Below, in pieces: positions 8,143 through 17,964 of a stretch of DNA of 64,000 nt. The notes beneath the pieces were generated by a model. It did no database searches. It was not told the DNA's origin and was given only the letters and a program-made list of their open reading frames with translations. Numbering within the stretch: the stretch's first letter is position 1; the number at the start of each line of letters is the position of its first letter. Both the position numbers and the translations under genes were made by a program. This DNA is from Oceanobacter sp. 1_MG-2023 (GTDB lineage Bacteria; Pseudomonadota; Gammaproteobacteria; Pseudomonadales; Oceanobacteraceae): the NCBI RefSeq assembly GCF_030689025.1, contig NZ_JAUYWA010000003.1:213306-277305 (forward strand), written 5' to 3'.

Positions 8143-8354
8143 AAAATCGGTGTTGTTCAGGCTTGTGAGCCCAGGGCAACAGCCCTTCTGTCCAGTCAGA
8201 AACTCAGAGGCTTTTTTATCGGCCAGGTTCCCTTGCGGGTAATGTTCTGACTGTTGTAGCAACGCAGTATTTCGCGTAGCCAGAGCGGAACTATACGTCT
8301 ATCCGTGGGTTTTGCCAAGTACCTATCGAACCAGTACCTGGAAAACAGGATAAA

Positions 8355-8837
8355 TCAGCGTACCGAGTGCTTCATGATGCGTTCTTTTTGTTTGGCCCAG
8401 TCGCGGTCCTTGCTGGCGGCGCGTTTGTCGTGGGACTGTTTGCCTTTGGCCAGGGCGATTTCGGCCTTGACGCGATGGCCTTTCCAGTAAAGGGCGGTGC
8501 AGACGCAGGTATAGCCTTTGGCCAGTACTTTTTGCTCCAGCCGTTCGATTTCACGGGCGTGGAGCAGCAGTTTGCGCTCTCGTCTGGGTTCCGCAATGAT
8601 GTGGCTGGATGCCTGGTTCAGCGGTGTAATCAGTGCGCCGGTGAGCCACACTTCGCCTTTGTGGAAGGTGACGTATGAATCCAGTAGCTGGCACTTGCCT
8701 TCTCGCAGTGCTTTGACTTCCCAGCCGCTGAGCATCACTCCAGCTTCTTGCTTGTCTTCAAGGAAATAGTCATGGCGAGCCCGTTTGTTCAAGGCGATGG
8801 TCGAGCTGGCGGCTTTTGGCTTTTTTTTGGTACTCAT
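8355..8837 (-). CDS. smpB: SsrA-binding protein SmpB
   Basis: The 160-residue partner of tmRNA that carries it into the stalled ribosome. It has [19 protein letters not shown] at the N-terminus, the [15 protein letters not shown] core and a basic C-terminal tail ([24 protein letters not shown]) that reaches along the mRNA channel. I start it at the ATG 8837, giving [10 protein letters not shown] and the usual family length; the frame is open for 29 more residues upstream but these are unlike the family. It is transcribed toward ssrA. Confidence 0.96.
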   Translation of the reverse strand: MSTKKKPKAASSTIALNKRARHDYFLEDKQEAGVMLSGWEVKALREGKCQLLDSYVTFHKGEVWLTGALITPLNQASSHIIAEPRRERKLLLHAREIERLEQKVLAKGYTCVCTALYWKGHRVKAEIALAKGKQSHDKRAASKDRDWAKQKERIMKHSVR

Positions 8838-8981
8838 ACTGTCAACAGGAATGTCTCTGGGCGGTGTGGGACTTGTCTGGTCGGATGCTGTGGCATCAGC
8901 GTCTGTTTTTGGCGTTGTTCTCAACTTGATACAGCTGAAGAATTTTTAACAATACAGCCACAGGTTGGTCAGGAGAATAAC

Positions 8982-9023
8982 ATGAATTCAGATAAAACCG
9001 GTATGAGTGGTGTGAGGTGTTGA
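8982..9023 (+). CDS. Possible 13-residue leader ORF before ratA
   Basis: ATG at 8982 with an excellent AGGAG site (8971-8975) opens a 13-codon frame ending at TGA 9021-9023 (MNSDKTGMSGVRC). It lies 100 bases before the small membrane ORF and ratA on the same strand. It could be a translated leader, a decayed gene start, or chance. Confidence 0.25.
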   Translation: MNSDKTGMSGVRC

Positions 9024-9123
9024 TTGGGATCTGGATTCTGACTGCGTTGCCAGCCTGGGGAACATTCGCTGGCCAGTAGTGAACGGGTCATTATGGCGTG
9101 TTTTTTTATCAAGGAGCTTTGGC

Positions 9124-9330
9124 GTGGAAGAATGGAAGGCCACACGCAGGGTTTTCTCTCAGCTAACATTTTATTGCCACTCAGTGGTATTCTTTGCGCA
9201 GTTTTTGTTGGCTGGGTTGTCTGTTGCCCGTGGCTGTTGGGCTGTTTTTGATGAATGGTTTACGGTATCGATGTTGCCTTGGCGGCGGTTAAGTCAGCGG
9301 TTTTTCAACTTTATTCAAGAGGTATCATGA
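9124..9330 (+). CDS. Small membrane protein coupled to ratA
   Basis: 68 residues from a GTG start preceded by AAGGAG with seven-base spacing. The stop TGA overlaps the ratA ATG in an ATGA junction, the classic layout of translational coupling, which argues that the frame is real. The middle has a hydrophobic segment (CHSVVFFAQFLLAGLSVARGCW, about residues 18-39) consistent with one membrane helix; the C-terminus is basic and aromatic. No family is recognised. The neighbour RatA is tied to respiratory quinone or ribosome function, so a role at the membrane is possible but unproven. Confidence 0.5.
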   Translation: MEEWKATRRVFSQLTFYCHSVVFFAQFLLAGLSVARGCWAVFDEWFTVSMLPWRRLSQRFFNFIQEVS

Positions 9331-9758
9331 CCACCATTACGCGCAGTGCGCTGGTGATGTTCAGTGCAGAGCAGATGTTCGATCTGGTGAATGACGTTCG
9401 CCGCTATCCGGAGTTTCTGGATGGTTGTCGACAGACTGAGGTGATTGACGAGGGTGAGGATTTTATCAAGGCTCGGCTGACGATCGCCAAGGCTGGCATT
9501 AATCAGAGTTTTAGTACCCACAATCGTCTGGTCAAGCCGGAGCGGATGGAAATGGAGCTGCTGGACGGCCCATTTACCCGTTTTCATGGTATTTGGCATT
9601 TTCAAAAATTGTCGGAGGAAGCCTGCAAGGTATCCCTGGATATGGAATTTGAAGTGGCAAACAAACTGACCGGTGTTGCTTTGGGGGTCGCCTTCAAACA
9701 GGTGGCTAATATGATGGTTGATTCGTTTGTGAAGCGAGCTCAGGTGGTGTATGGCTGA
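9327..9758 (+). CDS. ratA: RatA/CoqJ-like SRPBCC domain protein
   Basis: 143 residues of the START/polyketide-cyclase fold, known as RatA (YfjG) in E. coli and related to Coq10, which binds ubiquinone. Family features are the N-terminal TRSALVMFSAEQMFDLVNDVRRYPEFLDGC, the middle DGPFTRFHGIWHF and a C-terminal helix VAFKQVANMMVDSFVKRA. The ATG at 9327 has an AAGAGG site; it overlaps the stop of the small ORF upstream, and its own end overlaps rnfH by eight bases. E. coli RatA was described as an inhibitor of 70S ribosome association; the quinone role is the better family-wide inference. Confidence 0.94.
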   Translation: MTTITRSALVMFSAEQMFDLVNDVRRYPEFLDGCRQTEVIDEGEDFIKARLTIAKAGINQSFSTHNRLVKPERMEMELLDGPFTRFHGIWHFQKLSEEACKVSLDMEFEVANKLTGVALGVAFKQVANMMVDSFVKRAQVVYG

Positions 9759-10041
9759 CACAATAACGGTTGAAGTGGCGTACGCGTTGCCGGAAAAACA
9801 GCGGATTCTGGTGGTGCAAGTCCCTGCCGGGAGTAGTTTGCTGGAAGCTGCCCGGCTCTCTGGTATTCAACGGGAATTTCCTTCATTGGATCTGGAGTCC
9901 GCCAAAATGGGTATTTTTGGCAAGGCGGTGAGAAATTTGGCTGAGGCGGTTCAGGACGGCGATCGCATTGAGATTTACCGTCCGCTGATTATCGACCCGA
10001 AGCAGGCGCGAGCCAATCGTGCCGCCAAGGCAAAGGCGTAG
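9751..10041 (+). CDS. rnfH: RnfH family protein (RatB, UPF0125)
   Basis: A 96-residue ubiquitin-like beta-grasp protein. It has the family pattern VEVAYALPEKQRILVVQVPAGSSLLEAA, then GIFGKAV and GDRIEIYRPLIIDPKQAR. The exact role is unknown. The gene overlaps the end of ratA by eight bases, the conserved ratA-rnfH pairing of gammaproteobacteria, and is convergent with bamE. Confidence 0.95.
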   Translation: MADTITVEVAYALPEKQRILVVQVPAGSSLLEAARLSGIQREFPSLDLESAKMGIFGKAVRNLAEAVQDGDRIEIYRPLIIDPKQARANRAAKAKA

Positions 10042-10070
10042 CCTGCTTGCCCTGGCGTGATTTTGACGCA

Positions 10071-10478
10071 TTACTGGGTGAGTTCGACCGGGATGGTATT
10101 GACGGAGGTTTCTTCCTGGGGCAGAGAATCCAGCTGGCTCTGCTCTGAGAACGTCGCGTTGGGCAGCGTGCCGGTGTAGTTCATATAATTGCCCTGATCA
10201 TCAAAAAATACCTGGATGTGATATTGCTTGGTGATTTCGTCACGCTCTTCCAGCGTATAGATATAATCCCAGCGTTGGCTGTTGAATGGATTTTGCAGTA
10301 CCGGGGTGCCCATCACGAATTCAACCTGGTGCGCCGTCATGCCAGCATGTAGCTGATCCAGCATATCCTGGGTGACGATATTGCCCTGCTGAATGTTCAG
10401 CTTGTGTACACCTGGGAAAACGCAGCCGGAAAGGGTTGCAAAACCAAGTAAAAAAGTCAGAATTGTCGCTCGCATCAT
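10071..10478 (-). CDS. bamE: Outer-membrane assembly lipoprotein BamE (SmpA/OmlA)
   Basis: 135 residues. A lipoprotein signal peptide ends in LATLSGC with Cys19 as the lipidated residue. The SmpA/OmlA domain shows IQQGNIVTQDMLDQLHAGMTAHQVEFVMGTP and FNSQRWDYIYTL, the family hallmarks. It is part of the BAM complex that inserts beta-barrel proteins. It is divergent from fur, the order found in Pseudomonas. Confidence 0.97.
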   Translation of the reverse strand: MMRATILTFLLGFATLSGCVFPGVHKLNIQQGNIVTQDMLDQLHAGMTAHQVEFVMGTPVLQNPFNSQRWDYIYTLEERDEITKQYHIQVFFDDQGNYMNYTGTLPNATFSEQSQLDSLPQEETSVNTIPVELTQ

Positions 10479-10571
10479 TCAGCTGTTGTCTCGTCCGGAG
10501 GTTTGCGTTTTTGCATTGATGGACGATGATACCTGATGAACCAAGTCGCTGTGAAATATTCGAGGGTTGCA

Positions 10572-10979
10572 ATGTCCGATCAAAATCTGGAGTTGCGTAA
10601 AGCAGGTCTGAAAGTCACTCTGCCAAGAATCAAAATCTTGAGCATTCTGGAATGTAATCCGGAAGCGCATCTGAGTGCTGAAGATGTCTATAAATCATTG
10701 ATTGAGGCAGGTGAAGATGTTGGGCTGGCAACTGTTTATCGGGTGCTGACCCAGTTTGAGGGCGCTGGACTGGTGACTCGCCATAATTTTGATGGTGGTC
10801 ATTCTGTGTTTGAGCTGGATAAAGGAGGTCACCACGACCATATGGTAGATGTTGATTCTGGCACAGTGGTTGAATTTACCAATGAAGAAATCGAGCGGTT
10901 GCAGCATGAAATTGCAGCACAGCACGGTTACGATCTGGTTGATCACAGCCTGGTGCTTTATATCCGCAAGAAGAAGTAA
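10572..10979 (+). CDS. fur: Ferric uptake regulator Fur
   Basis: 135 residues. A winged-helix domain (about 1-82: ELRKAGLKVTLPRIKILSIL, then GLATVYRVLTQFEGAGLV) precedes a dimer and metal domain with FDGGHSVFEL and HHDHM. Fe-bound Fur represses iron-uptake genes. The pair of cysteines (CxxC) that follows HHDH in E. coli Fur is absent: the stretch reads MVDVDSG. Related Pseudomonas proteins also lack part of this motif, so this is not unexpected. ATG 10572 has a GAGG site; the upstream in-frame ATG at 10536 adds 12 residues unlike the family. No Fur box was recognised in the 93-base gap to bamE. Confidence 0.96.
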   Translation: MSDQNLELRKAGLKVTLPRIKILSILECNPEAHLSAEDVYKSLIEAGEDVGLATVYRVLTQFEGAGLVTRHNFDGGHSVFELDKGGHHDHMVDVDSGTVVEFTNEEIERLQHEIAAQHGYDLVDHSLVLYIRKKK

Positions 10980-10989
10980 TCCGTATTGG

Positions 10990-11016
10990 CCAATGTCAGA
11001 TGATGACATTGGTTTT
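10990..11016 (+). terminator. fur terminator
   Basis: CCAATGTCA pairs perfectly with TGACATTGG around GATGA, followed by TTTTA. It lies ten bases past the fur stop. Confidence 0.88.
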
Positions 11017-11058
11017 ATAGGGGAGATGAGGGGGCTGTGATGTGTCTCCCCAGATATG

Positions 11059-11077
11059 GCGGCCTTGGCCGCTTTTT
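11059..11077 (+). terminator. Second hairpin with T-run after fur
   Basis: GCGGC/GCCGC closes a four-base loop and is followed by TTTTT. It may be a backup terminator for fur, or the end of a short unlisted transcript from 11017 onward. Confidence 0.65.
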
Positions 11078-11291
11078 ACCAACGTCGGCCGTTGGCAGAT
11101 TTGTGCCTTTGTGCCGAAGCCTCTGTAACATCGGTGACGACATTCGTCGTTGCTGCCTGTTTTCCTTTCTCTGATAGCGCTTCTGTGTGGTTTGCCGCTC
11201 TGGTTATTTGACGGTTGGCGGTGCTGTAATCTTGCCTGGTTAATGAATATTCATGCTGGGCCGTATCATTCTATTGCTTTGTCAGCCAGCG

Positions 11292-12971
11292 CTACGCCTG
11301 TTTGACCAGTGCCAGCATCTCTTTGGCATGAGTCATGGTGCTGTGTGTGATATCAACACCTCCCAGCATACGAGCAATTTCCTGAGTCCGTTGGGTGTCG
11401 CCGAGTTCTGTAATACGCGTGTGAGTGTATTCATCGCCAGAAATCTTACTGACCATAAAGTGCTGATGTGCTTGCGCAGCCACCTGGGGCTGGTGGGTGA
11501 CGCACATGACCTGGCCGCGTTCACCAAGAGCACGCATCAGGCGGCCCACCCGCTCAGCGGTGCCACCGCCAATACCAACGTCTACTTCATCAAAAATCAG
11601 GCAGGCAATATCGCTGGTGGCTGCGGTGACGACCTGAATCGCCAGGCTGATTCGTGACAGCTCACCTCCGGAGGCGACTTTGGCCAGCGGTCCGGCAGGC
11701 ATCCCCGGGTTGGTTTGAACCATAAAACGGATCTGGTCGATGCCGTGCTTGCCTGCTTCACTCAGTGACAGCGGGTTGATATGGGTTTCAAACCGGGTGC
11801 GCCCCAGTGCCATGGCATCAAATTGATCGCATACGTTGGCATCCAACCTGGCGGCGGCCTGGATGCGTGCCTGGCTCAATGTCTGCGCTTCGGTCAAGTA
11901 GCGCTGTTCCAGTGCGATCACTTGCTCTTGCAGCTCTGCGAGGTCTTCGTCTGACATGCTTAGTTCGGCAAGTGCGGCTTCTTGCTGCTGCCAGTGATCG
12001 TACAGCTCGGTCGGTTGGATCTGATGCTTGCGTGCCATGCTGAAAATATCACTGAGACGTTGCTCTACCTGCTGTAGCCGGTGGGGGTTAATGTCTACCT
12101 GCTCCAGATAGTGACGTAACGAGTGACCTGCTTCCTCGAGCAGTATCTGGGCTTGCTGCATCAAGTCACGTGCTTCTGTCAGGCTGGTGTGCTGGTCATC
12201 AATACGCAAGAGTTGCTGATAGGCAACCCAGGCCATCTGGGCTGCTCCCTGGCTGTCACCGTCGTCACCTGTGCTGGCGGCCAGTGCCTGTTGTCCGCCC
12301 AGTAACATGGATTCTGCATTGGCCAGGCGCTTATGCTCCAGCTCCAGATCCGCCAACTCCGTCACGCCGAGAGACAATTCTCGTAATTCTTCTACCTGAT
12401 AGCTGAGTAATTGACGCTGAGCCTGGACTTCACTACTGACTTCCTGCAGCTTGTGCAGGCGTTTTTTCATACGTTGCCATTGCTGAAAACAGTTGGCGAC
12501 TCTGGTGGCCAATGGTTTCAGGTTGCCAAAGGCATCGACGATGTCACGAGGGGCGTCTTTTTCCATCAGCCGTTGGTGGGCGTGCTGGGAATGAACCTCG
12601 ATCAGATGTTGTGATAACTCACGCAAATCGTTGGCAGACGCGGGGCGGCCATTAATATAGCCGCGGGAGCGGCCCTCGGCCGAAACAACCCGCCGCAGCA
12701 AGACAAGGTCTTCTTCATCAGGAATATCGCGGCCAGCCAGCCACTGACGAGCCTTGGGTGTTGGGCAAAAACTGGCGCAGATTTCCGCACGTTCAGCACC
12801 TTGTCGCACCATGGCGGCATCGGCACGTTGACCCAGCGCCAGACCAAGAGCATCCAGCAGAATGGATTTGCCAGCACCGGTTTCTCCAGTGATGACGGCC
12901 ATGCCGCGCTGAAACTCCAGTTCGAGATGTTCAACCAGGGCAAATTGATGAATAGACAGATGGGTGAGCAT
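11292..12971 (-). CDS. recN: DNA repair protein RecN
   Basis: A 559-residue SMC-like ATPase that acts on double-strand breaks during recombinational repair. Walker A GETGAGKSILLDALGLALG lies at about 29-47. Two coiled-coil arms run from about 150 to 390. The ABC signature GGELSRISLAIQ and Walker B CLIFDEVDVGIGG come near 430-480, followed by THQPQVAAQAHQHF. Usual length. It is divergent from grpE. Two overlapping LexA-type boxes sit just upstream, so SOS induction is expected. Confidence 0.97.
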   Translation of the reverse strand: MLTHLSIHQFALVEHLELEFQRGMAVITGETGAGKSILLDALGLALGQRADAAMVRQGAERAEICASFCPTPKARQWLAGRDIPDEEDLVLLRRVVSAEGRSRGYINGRPASANDLRELSQHLIEVHSQHAHQRLMEKDAPRDIVDAFGNLKPLATRVANCFQQWQRMKKRLHKLQEVSSEVQAQRQLLSYQVEELRELSLGVTELADLELEHKRLANAESMLLGGQQALAASTGDDGDSQGAAQMAWVAYQQLLRIDDQHTSLTEARDLMQQAQILLEEAGHSLRHYLEQVDINPHRLQQVEQRLSDIFSMARKHQIQPTELYDHWQQQEAALAELSMSDEDLAELQEQVIALEQRYLTEAQTLSQARIQAAARLDANVCDQFDAMALGRTRFETHINPLSLSEAGKHGIDQIRFMVQTNPGMPAGPLAKVASGGELSRISLAIQVVTAATSDIACLIFDEVDVGIGGGTAERVGRLMRALGERGQVMCVTHQPQVAAQAHQHFMVSKISGDEYTHTRITELGDTQRTQEIARMLGGVDITHSTMTHAKEMLALVKQA

Positions 12972-12988
12972 GAAAATAACGCCTTTAT

Positions 12989-13019
12989 CTGAATGTATAA
13001 CCAGTGTTTTTATATACAG
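12989..13019 (-). promoter_or_regulatory. Two overlapping LexA boxes in the recN promoter
   Basis: On the minus strand, positions 13004-12989 read CTG-N10-CAG exactly (core GTTATACATT). Positions 13019-13004 read CTGTATATAAAAACAC, the LexA consensus except for the final base. A TTGACA -35 lies at 13035-13030, so repressor would cover the -10 region. Multiple LexA boxes before recN are established in E. coli. Confidence 0.82.
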
Positions 13020-13065
13020 TACTTGTTACTGTCAAGTGACAAGTTGAATTCTCTTACGGTTATAC

Positions 13066-13095
13066 CCTTGAATCCGACGAGCGGAACCCCATATA
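13066..13095 (+). promoter_or_regulatory. Sigma-32 heat-shock promoter of grpE
   Basis: CTTGAA (13067-13072), a 14-base spacer and CCCCATATA (13087-13095) match the sigma-32 consensus almost perfectly. It starts about 65 bases before the grpE ATG. Confidence 0.88.
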
Positions 13096-13131
13096 GCTGC
13101 GAGCGCCATTTTTCGACGAGAGGAGTACTTC

Positions 13132-13713
13132 ATGTCAGACGAGAAAAAAAATCAGGACGAAGCCCTGCAAAACGAAAATCAGCAAGCTGATGCCAGTATT
13201 GAGACCGGAGAGGCTGAAGAAGCGGCAGTCACCGATCAGCCAGATGTTGAAGCACAGCTGGCAGCAGCCCAGCAAGAAATTGCTGATCTGAAAGAGCAGG
13301 TTCTTCGCGTTCAGGCCGAAATGCAAAATGTACGTCGTCGTGCTGAACTGGACGTGGAAAAAGCCCACAAGTTCGGTCTGGAAAAATTTGCCAACGAAAT
13401 GGTTACCGTCGTGGATAACCTGGAGCGTGGCCTGGCGGCCGCACCGGAAGAAGAGGCGACCAAAGCCATTCGTGACGGCATCGAGATGACGCTGAACGGA
13501 TTCCTGTCGGCCCTGGCCAAGTTTAATGTCGATGTGGTCGATCCGGTTGGTCATCCGTTTGACCCTGAACACCACCAGGCCATGACCATGGTCGAAAGCG
13601 CGGATGCCGAACCCAATTCGGTGGTTGCTGTGATGCAAAAAGGCTACCTGATGAACGGTCGCTTGTTACGTCCTGCAATGGTTGTTGTGAGTAAAGGCAG
13701 CTCTGCAAGCTGA
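13132..13713 (+). CDS. grpE: Nucleotide exchange factor GrpE
   Basis: The 193-residue exchange factor for DnaK; it releases ADP to restart the chaperone cycle. An acidic, flexible N-terminus (1-45) leads to a long coiled coil ([20 protein letters not shown]), then the GrpE head with [21 protein letters not shown] and the C-terminal motif [25 protein letters not shown]. Strong GAGGAG ribosome site. First gene of the grpE-dnaK-dnaJ set, driven by a near-perfect sigma-32 promoter. Confidence 0.98.
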   Translation: MSDEKKNQDEALQNENQQADASIETGEAEEAAVTDQPDVEAQLAAAQQEIADLKEQVLRVQAEMQNVRRRAELDVEKAHKFGLEKFANEMVTVVDNLERGLAAAPEEEATKAIRDGIEMTLNGFLSALAKFNVDVVDPVGHPFDPEHHQAMTMVESADAEPNSVVAVMQKGYLMNGRLLRPAMVVVSKGSSAS

Positions 13714-13743
13714 ATGGCAGGTTGCAAAAATTTAATGGCATGC

Positions 13744-13772
13744 CTTGAAAGCGCCAGCTTCGGACACATATA
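13744..13772 (+). promoter_or_regulatory. Probable second sigma-32 promoter before dnaK
   Basis: CTTGAAA (13744-13750), a 13-base spacer and ACACATATA (13764-13772). The -10 differs from CCCCATNTA at two positions. It lies about 95 bases upstream of the dnaK ATG and would give dnaK its own heat-shock start. Confidence 0.7.
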
Positions 13773-13866
13773 CAAGTCATAGGCAAATACATCGCAACGT
13801 TCCTCGTTGCAATCGGTTAAAGACAAGCAAGCAGTGATCACTGCTCGAGTTTTGGAGAGATTTATC

Positions 13867-15777
13867 ATGGGTAAGATTATTGGTATTGACCTGGGAACCA
13901 CCAACTCCTGTGTGGCGATCCTGGATGGCGATAAGACCAGAGTTATTGAAAATGCAGAGGGTGATCGTACTACACCGTCTGTCGTCGCTTACGCTGACGA
14001 AGAAGTACTGGTTGGTCAATCTGCCAAGCGCCAGGCCGTTACAAACCCACAAAATACCTTGTTTGCGGTCAAACGTCTGATCGGTCGTCGATTCAAGGAT
14101 GATGTGGTTCAGAAAGACATCAAAATGGTACCGTACAAAATCATGGAAGCCAGCAATGGTGATGCCTGGGTTGAAGTACGTGGCGAGCAGTTTGCTCCCC
14201 CACAGGTGTCTGCTGAAATCCTGAAAAAAATGAAAAAAACCGCTGAAGACTATCTCGGCGAAAGCGTTACCGAAGCAGTGATTACCGTTCCTGCTTACTT
14301 TAACGACTCCCAGCGTCAGGCAACCAAAGACGCCGGTAAAATTGCCGGTCTGGAAGTCAAGCGTATTATCAACGAACCAACCGCAGCGGCGCTGGCTTAC
14401 GGCATCGACAAGGAAGGTGGCGACCGGACTGTTGCTGTCTATGACTTGGGTGGTGGTACCTTCGATATCTCCATTATCGAAGTCGCTGATGTGGATGGCG
14501 AGAAACAATTTGAAGTGCTGGCCACCAATGGTGACACCTTCTTGGGTGGTGAAGATTTCGATATGCGCCTGATTGAATATCTGGCGGATGAATTCAAGAA
14601 AGACAGCGGCATCGACCTGAACAACGATCCATTGGCTCTGCAACGTCTGAAAGAAGGCGCTGAAAAAGCCAAGGTTGAATTGTCCAGCAGTCAGCAAACC
14701 GATGTGAACTTGCCTTATATTACGGCGGATGCCACTGGTCCCAAGCACTTGAACGTCAAAGTGACGCGTGCCAAGTTGGAAAGCCTGGTGGAAGAGCTGG
14801 TCAAGAATTCACTGGATCCTTGCCGCATGGCACTGAAAGACTCTGGTCTGAGTGCCAGTGAAATTGACGAAGTGATTCTGGTCGGTGGTCAGACCCGTAT
14901 GCCGTTGGTACAGAAGAGCGTTGCCGATTTCTTTGGTAAAGAGCCACGTAAAGACGTTAACCCGGACGAAGCGGTAGCCGTTGGTGCTGCGATTCAGGGT
15001 GCGGTTCTGTCTGGTGATGTGAAAGACGTACTGTTGCTGGATGTTACCCCTCTGACTCTGGGTATCGAAACCATGGGTGGTGTGGCAACACCGGTTATCG
15101 ACAAGAACACCACGATTCCTACCAAGAAATCACAAGTGTTCTCTACTGCAGATGATAACCAGACTGCCGTAACGATCCATGTAGTACAGGGTGAGCGTAA
15201 ACAGGCTGCCCAGAACAAGTCACTGGGTCGTTTTGACCTGGCTGATATTCCGCCTGCGCCACGTGGCACGCCACAAATCGAAGTCACCTTCGACATCGAC
15301 GCAAACGGTATTCTGAACGTTAGCGCCAAAGATAAGGCGACCGGCAAAGAGCAGTCGATTGTGATCAAGGCCTCTTCTGGCCTGAGCGATGAAGAGATTG
15401 AACAAATGGTTCAGGACGCTGAAGCCAATGCGGAAGCGGACAAACATTTTGAAGAACTGATTCAGGCTCGTAATACCGCCGATGGCATGATCCACGCGAC
15501 CAAGAAAACGCTGGAAGAAGCCGGTGACAAGGCAACGGAAGAAGAAAAAACAGCCATTGAAACAGCGATTACTGAACTTGAAGCAGCACTGAAAGGTGAT
15601 GACAAGGCTGACATTGAAGCTAAAACCACCACTCTGACAGAAGCTTCTGGTACGCTGGCGCAAAAGCTGTATGCCGAGAAGGCCGAAGCTGAAAAAGCCG
15701 GTGCTGCTGATGCAGGCTCTTCTTCAGCGGATGACGATGTCGTTGATGCTGAATTTGAAGAAGTCAAAGACAAGTAA
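13867..15777 (+). CDS. dnaK: Chaperone DnaK (Hsp70)
   Basis: A 636-residue ATP-driven chaperone. It starts [17 protein letters not shown]. The nucleotide domain (1-380) has the Hsp70 signatures [13 protein letters not shown] and [14 protein letters not shown]. The substrate domain (about 390-505: [15 protein letters not shown]) is followed by a helical lid ending in the EFEEVKDK tail. The ATG at 13867 fits the family and a GGAGAG site; the frame is open upstream from 13807. It works with GrpE and DnaJ on either side. A short stem (GCAACG/CGTTGC, 13794-13810) lies in the leader. Confidence 0.99.
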   Translation: MGKIIGIDLGTTNSCVAILDGDKTRVIENAEGDRTTPSVVAYADEEVLVGQSAKRQAVTNPQNTLFAVKRLIGRRFKDDVVQKDIKMVPYKIMEASNGDAWVEVRGEQFAPPQVSAEILKKMKKTAEDYLGESVTEAVITVPAYFNDSQRQATKDAGKIAGLEVKRIINEPTAAALAYGIDKEGGDRTVAVYDLGGGTFDISIIEVADVDGEKQFEVLATNGDTFLGGEDFDMRLIEYLADEFKKDSGIDLNNDPLALQRLKEGAEKAKVELSSSQQTDVNLPYITADATGPKHLNVKVTRAKLESLVEELVKNSLDPCRMALKDSGLSASEIDEVILVGGQTRMPLVQKSVADFFGKEPRKDVNPDEAVAVGAAIQGAVLSGDVKDVLLLDVTPLTLGIETMGGVATPVIDKNTTIPTKKSQVFSTADDNQTAVTIHVVQGERKQAAQNKSLGRFDLADIPPAPRGTPQIEVTFDIDANGILNVSAKDKATGKEQSIVIKASSGLSDEEIEQMVQDAEANAEADKHFEELIQARNTADGMIHATKKTLEEAGDKATEEEKTAIETAITELEAALKGDDKADIEAKTTTLTEASGTLAQKLYAEKAEAEKAGAADAGSSSADDDVVDAEFEEVKDK

Positions 15778-15788
15778 GACGACAGATG

Positions 15789-15831
15789 GGAGACGGGAGT
15801 CAGCCAACCTCTGGTGGGCTGACTCCCGTCT
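15789..15831 (+). terminator. Hairpin between dnaK and dnaJ
   Basis: A roughly 14-base stem (AGACGGGAGTCAGCC against GGCTGACTCCCGTCT) closes a 12-base loop, with no T-run. It may stabilise the dnaK message or partly stop transcription so that dnaJ is made in smaller amounts. Confidence 0.65.
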
Positions 15832-15881
15832 TGCGTCTCACATGGCTGGATCAATAGCTCCCATCTGAGGCAAGAAAGACG

Positions 15882-17006
15882 ATGTCCAAACGAGATTATT
15901 ACGAGATTCTTGGTGTATCAAAAGATATTGATGCCAAGGATCTTAAGAAGGCCTACCGTAAATTGGCCATGAAATACCACCCGGACCGTAACCCGGATGA
16001 CAAGGATGCCGAAGCCAAATTCAAAGAGGCAACGGAAGCCTACGAAATCCTGAATGATAGCCAGAAACGCGCAGCGTATGACCAGTACGGTCATGCCGGG
16101 GTTGATCCCAATGCGGGTGGTGGCGGATACGGCGGTGCTGGTGCTGCAGGCTTTGGCGATATCTTCGGCGATGTGTTTGGCGATATTTTTGGTGGTGCTG
16201 GCGGCGGTGGCCGTGGTGGTCCGCAGCGTGGTTCTGACCTGCGCTACACCATGGAATTATCGCTGGAAGAAGCCGTTCGCGGTGTCGAAAAGAAAGTGCG
16301 GATTCCAACACTGGTCAGCTGTGAAGTTTGTCACGGCAGTGGTGCCAAACCAGGTACCACTCCGAAACACTGTCCTACCTGTAATGGGGTTGGCCAGGTG
16401 CGGATGCAGCAAGGTTTCTTTTCGGTGCAGCAAACCTGTCCGACCTGTCATGGCCAGGGCACAATCATTGAAGATCCGTGTACCAGCTGTCATGGCCGTG
16501 GTGTAAAAGAAGAAACCAAAACCCTGTCGGTTAAGATTCCGCCAGGTGTGGATACCGGTGACCGTATTCGCCTGTCGGGCGAAGGCGAAGCTGGCGCCAT
16601 GGGTGGACCCGCTGGTGACCTGTATGTTCAGGTCAGTGTGCGCGAACATGCACTGTTTCATCGCGACGGCCGCAATCTTTATTGCGACGTGCCGATCAGT
16701 ATTGTGGATGCGGCATTGGGTGGTGAAATGGAAGTGCCGACACTGGATGGACGGGTACGCCTGAAGATTCCAGCTGAAACCCAAAGCGGTAAATTGTTCC
16801 GCCTGAAAGGCAAGGGTGTTGCGCCAGTACGTGGTGGTGGTGCCGGTGATTTGCTCTGTCGAGTGCAGGTTGAAACGCCTGTCAGCCTGAACGATGAACA
16901 AAAAGCCTTGCTGATGAAGTTCCAGGAATCACTGACAGGCGAAAAACACGCGCCGCAAAAAAAGAGCTGGTTTGAAGGTGTGAAACGGTTCTTCGAAGAC
17001 GTTTGA
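15882..17006 (+). CDS. dnaJ: Co-chaperone DnaJ (Hsp40)
   Basis: The 374-residue type I Hsp40 that delivers substrates to DnaK and triggers its ATPase. The J domain (1-70) has the HPD motif in [12 protein letters not shown] Gly/Phe-rich linker follows (about 76-110). The zinc domain has four CxxCxGxG repeats ([32 protein letters not shown]), and two C-terminal substrate domains complete it. It is the third member of the heat-shock set, 104 bases after dnaK. Confidence 0.99.
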   Translation: MSKRDYYEILGVSKDIDAKDLKKAYRKLAMKYHPDRNPDDKDAEAKFKEATEAYEILNDSQKRAAYDQYGHAGVDPNAGGGGYGGAGAAGFGDIFGDVFGDIFGGAGGGGRGGPQRGSDLRYTMELSLEEAVRGVEKKVRIPTLVSCEVCHGSGAKPGTTPKHCPTCNGVGQVRMQQGFFSVQQTCPTCHGQGTIIEDPCTSCHGRGVKEETKTLSVKIPPGVDTGDRIRLSGEGEAGAMGGPAGDLYVQVSVREHALFHRDGRNLYCDVPISIVDAALGGEMEVPTLDGRVRLKIPAETQSGKLFRLKGKGVAPVRGGGAGDLLCRVQVETPVSLNDEQKALLMKFQESLTGEKHAPQKKSWFEGVKRFFEDV

Positions 17007-17034
17007 AATGGCGTTAGAGGCCATTAAAAGCTGA

Positions 17035-17904
<870 letters not shown>

Positions 17905-17913
17905 CTGTGAGAG

Positions 17914-17941
17914 CAGGCAACCGGATGTTGTTGGTTGCCTG
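17914..17941 (+). terminator. Hairpin after dapB
   Basis: CAGGCAACC pairs with GGTTGCCTG around ten bases, ten bases beyond the dapB stop and between convergent genes. No T-run, so it may work in either direction only weakly. Confidence 0.5.
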
Positions 17942-17964
17942 TGATACTCGGCTGGCTCTGGTTT

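Larger units (their letters stand above)
10980..11291. other. Intergenic stretch between fur and recN with two terminators
   Basis: No gene is seen. It holds the fur terminator, a second hairpin with a T-run, and a third stem (CCAACG/CGTTGG at 11079-11095) without a T-run that could serve the convergent recN message. Confidence 0.6.

Noticed and set aside
10479..10571. Fur box in the bamE-fur gap
   Set aside because: No match to the GATAATGATAATCATTATC pattern was visible.
13777..14748. A 323-codon open frame opposite dnaK
   Set aside because: Antisense to a highly conserved gene, with no start signal and no family.
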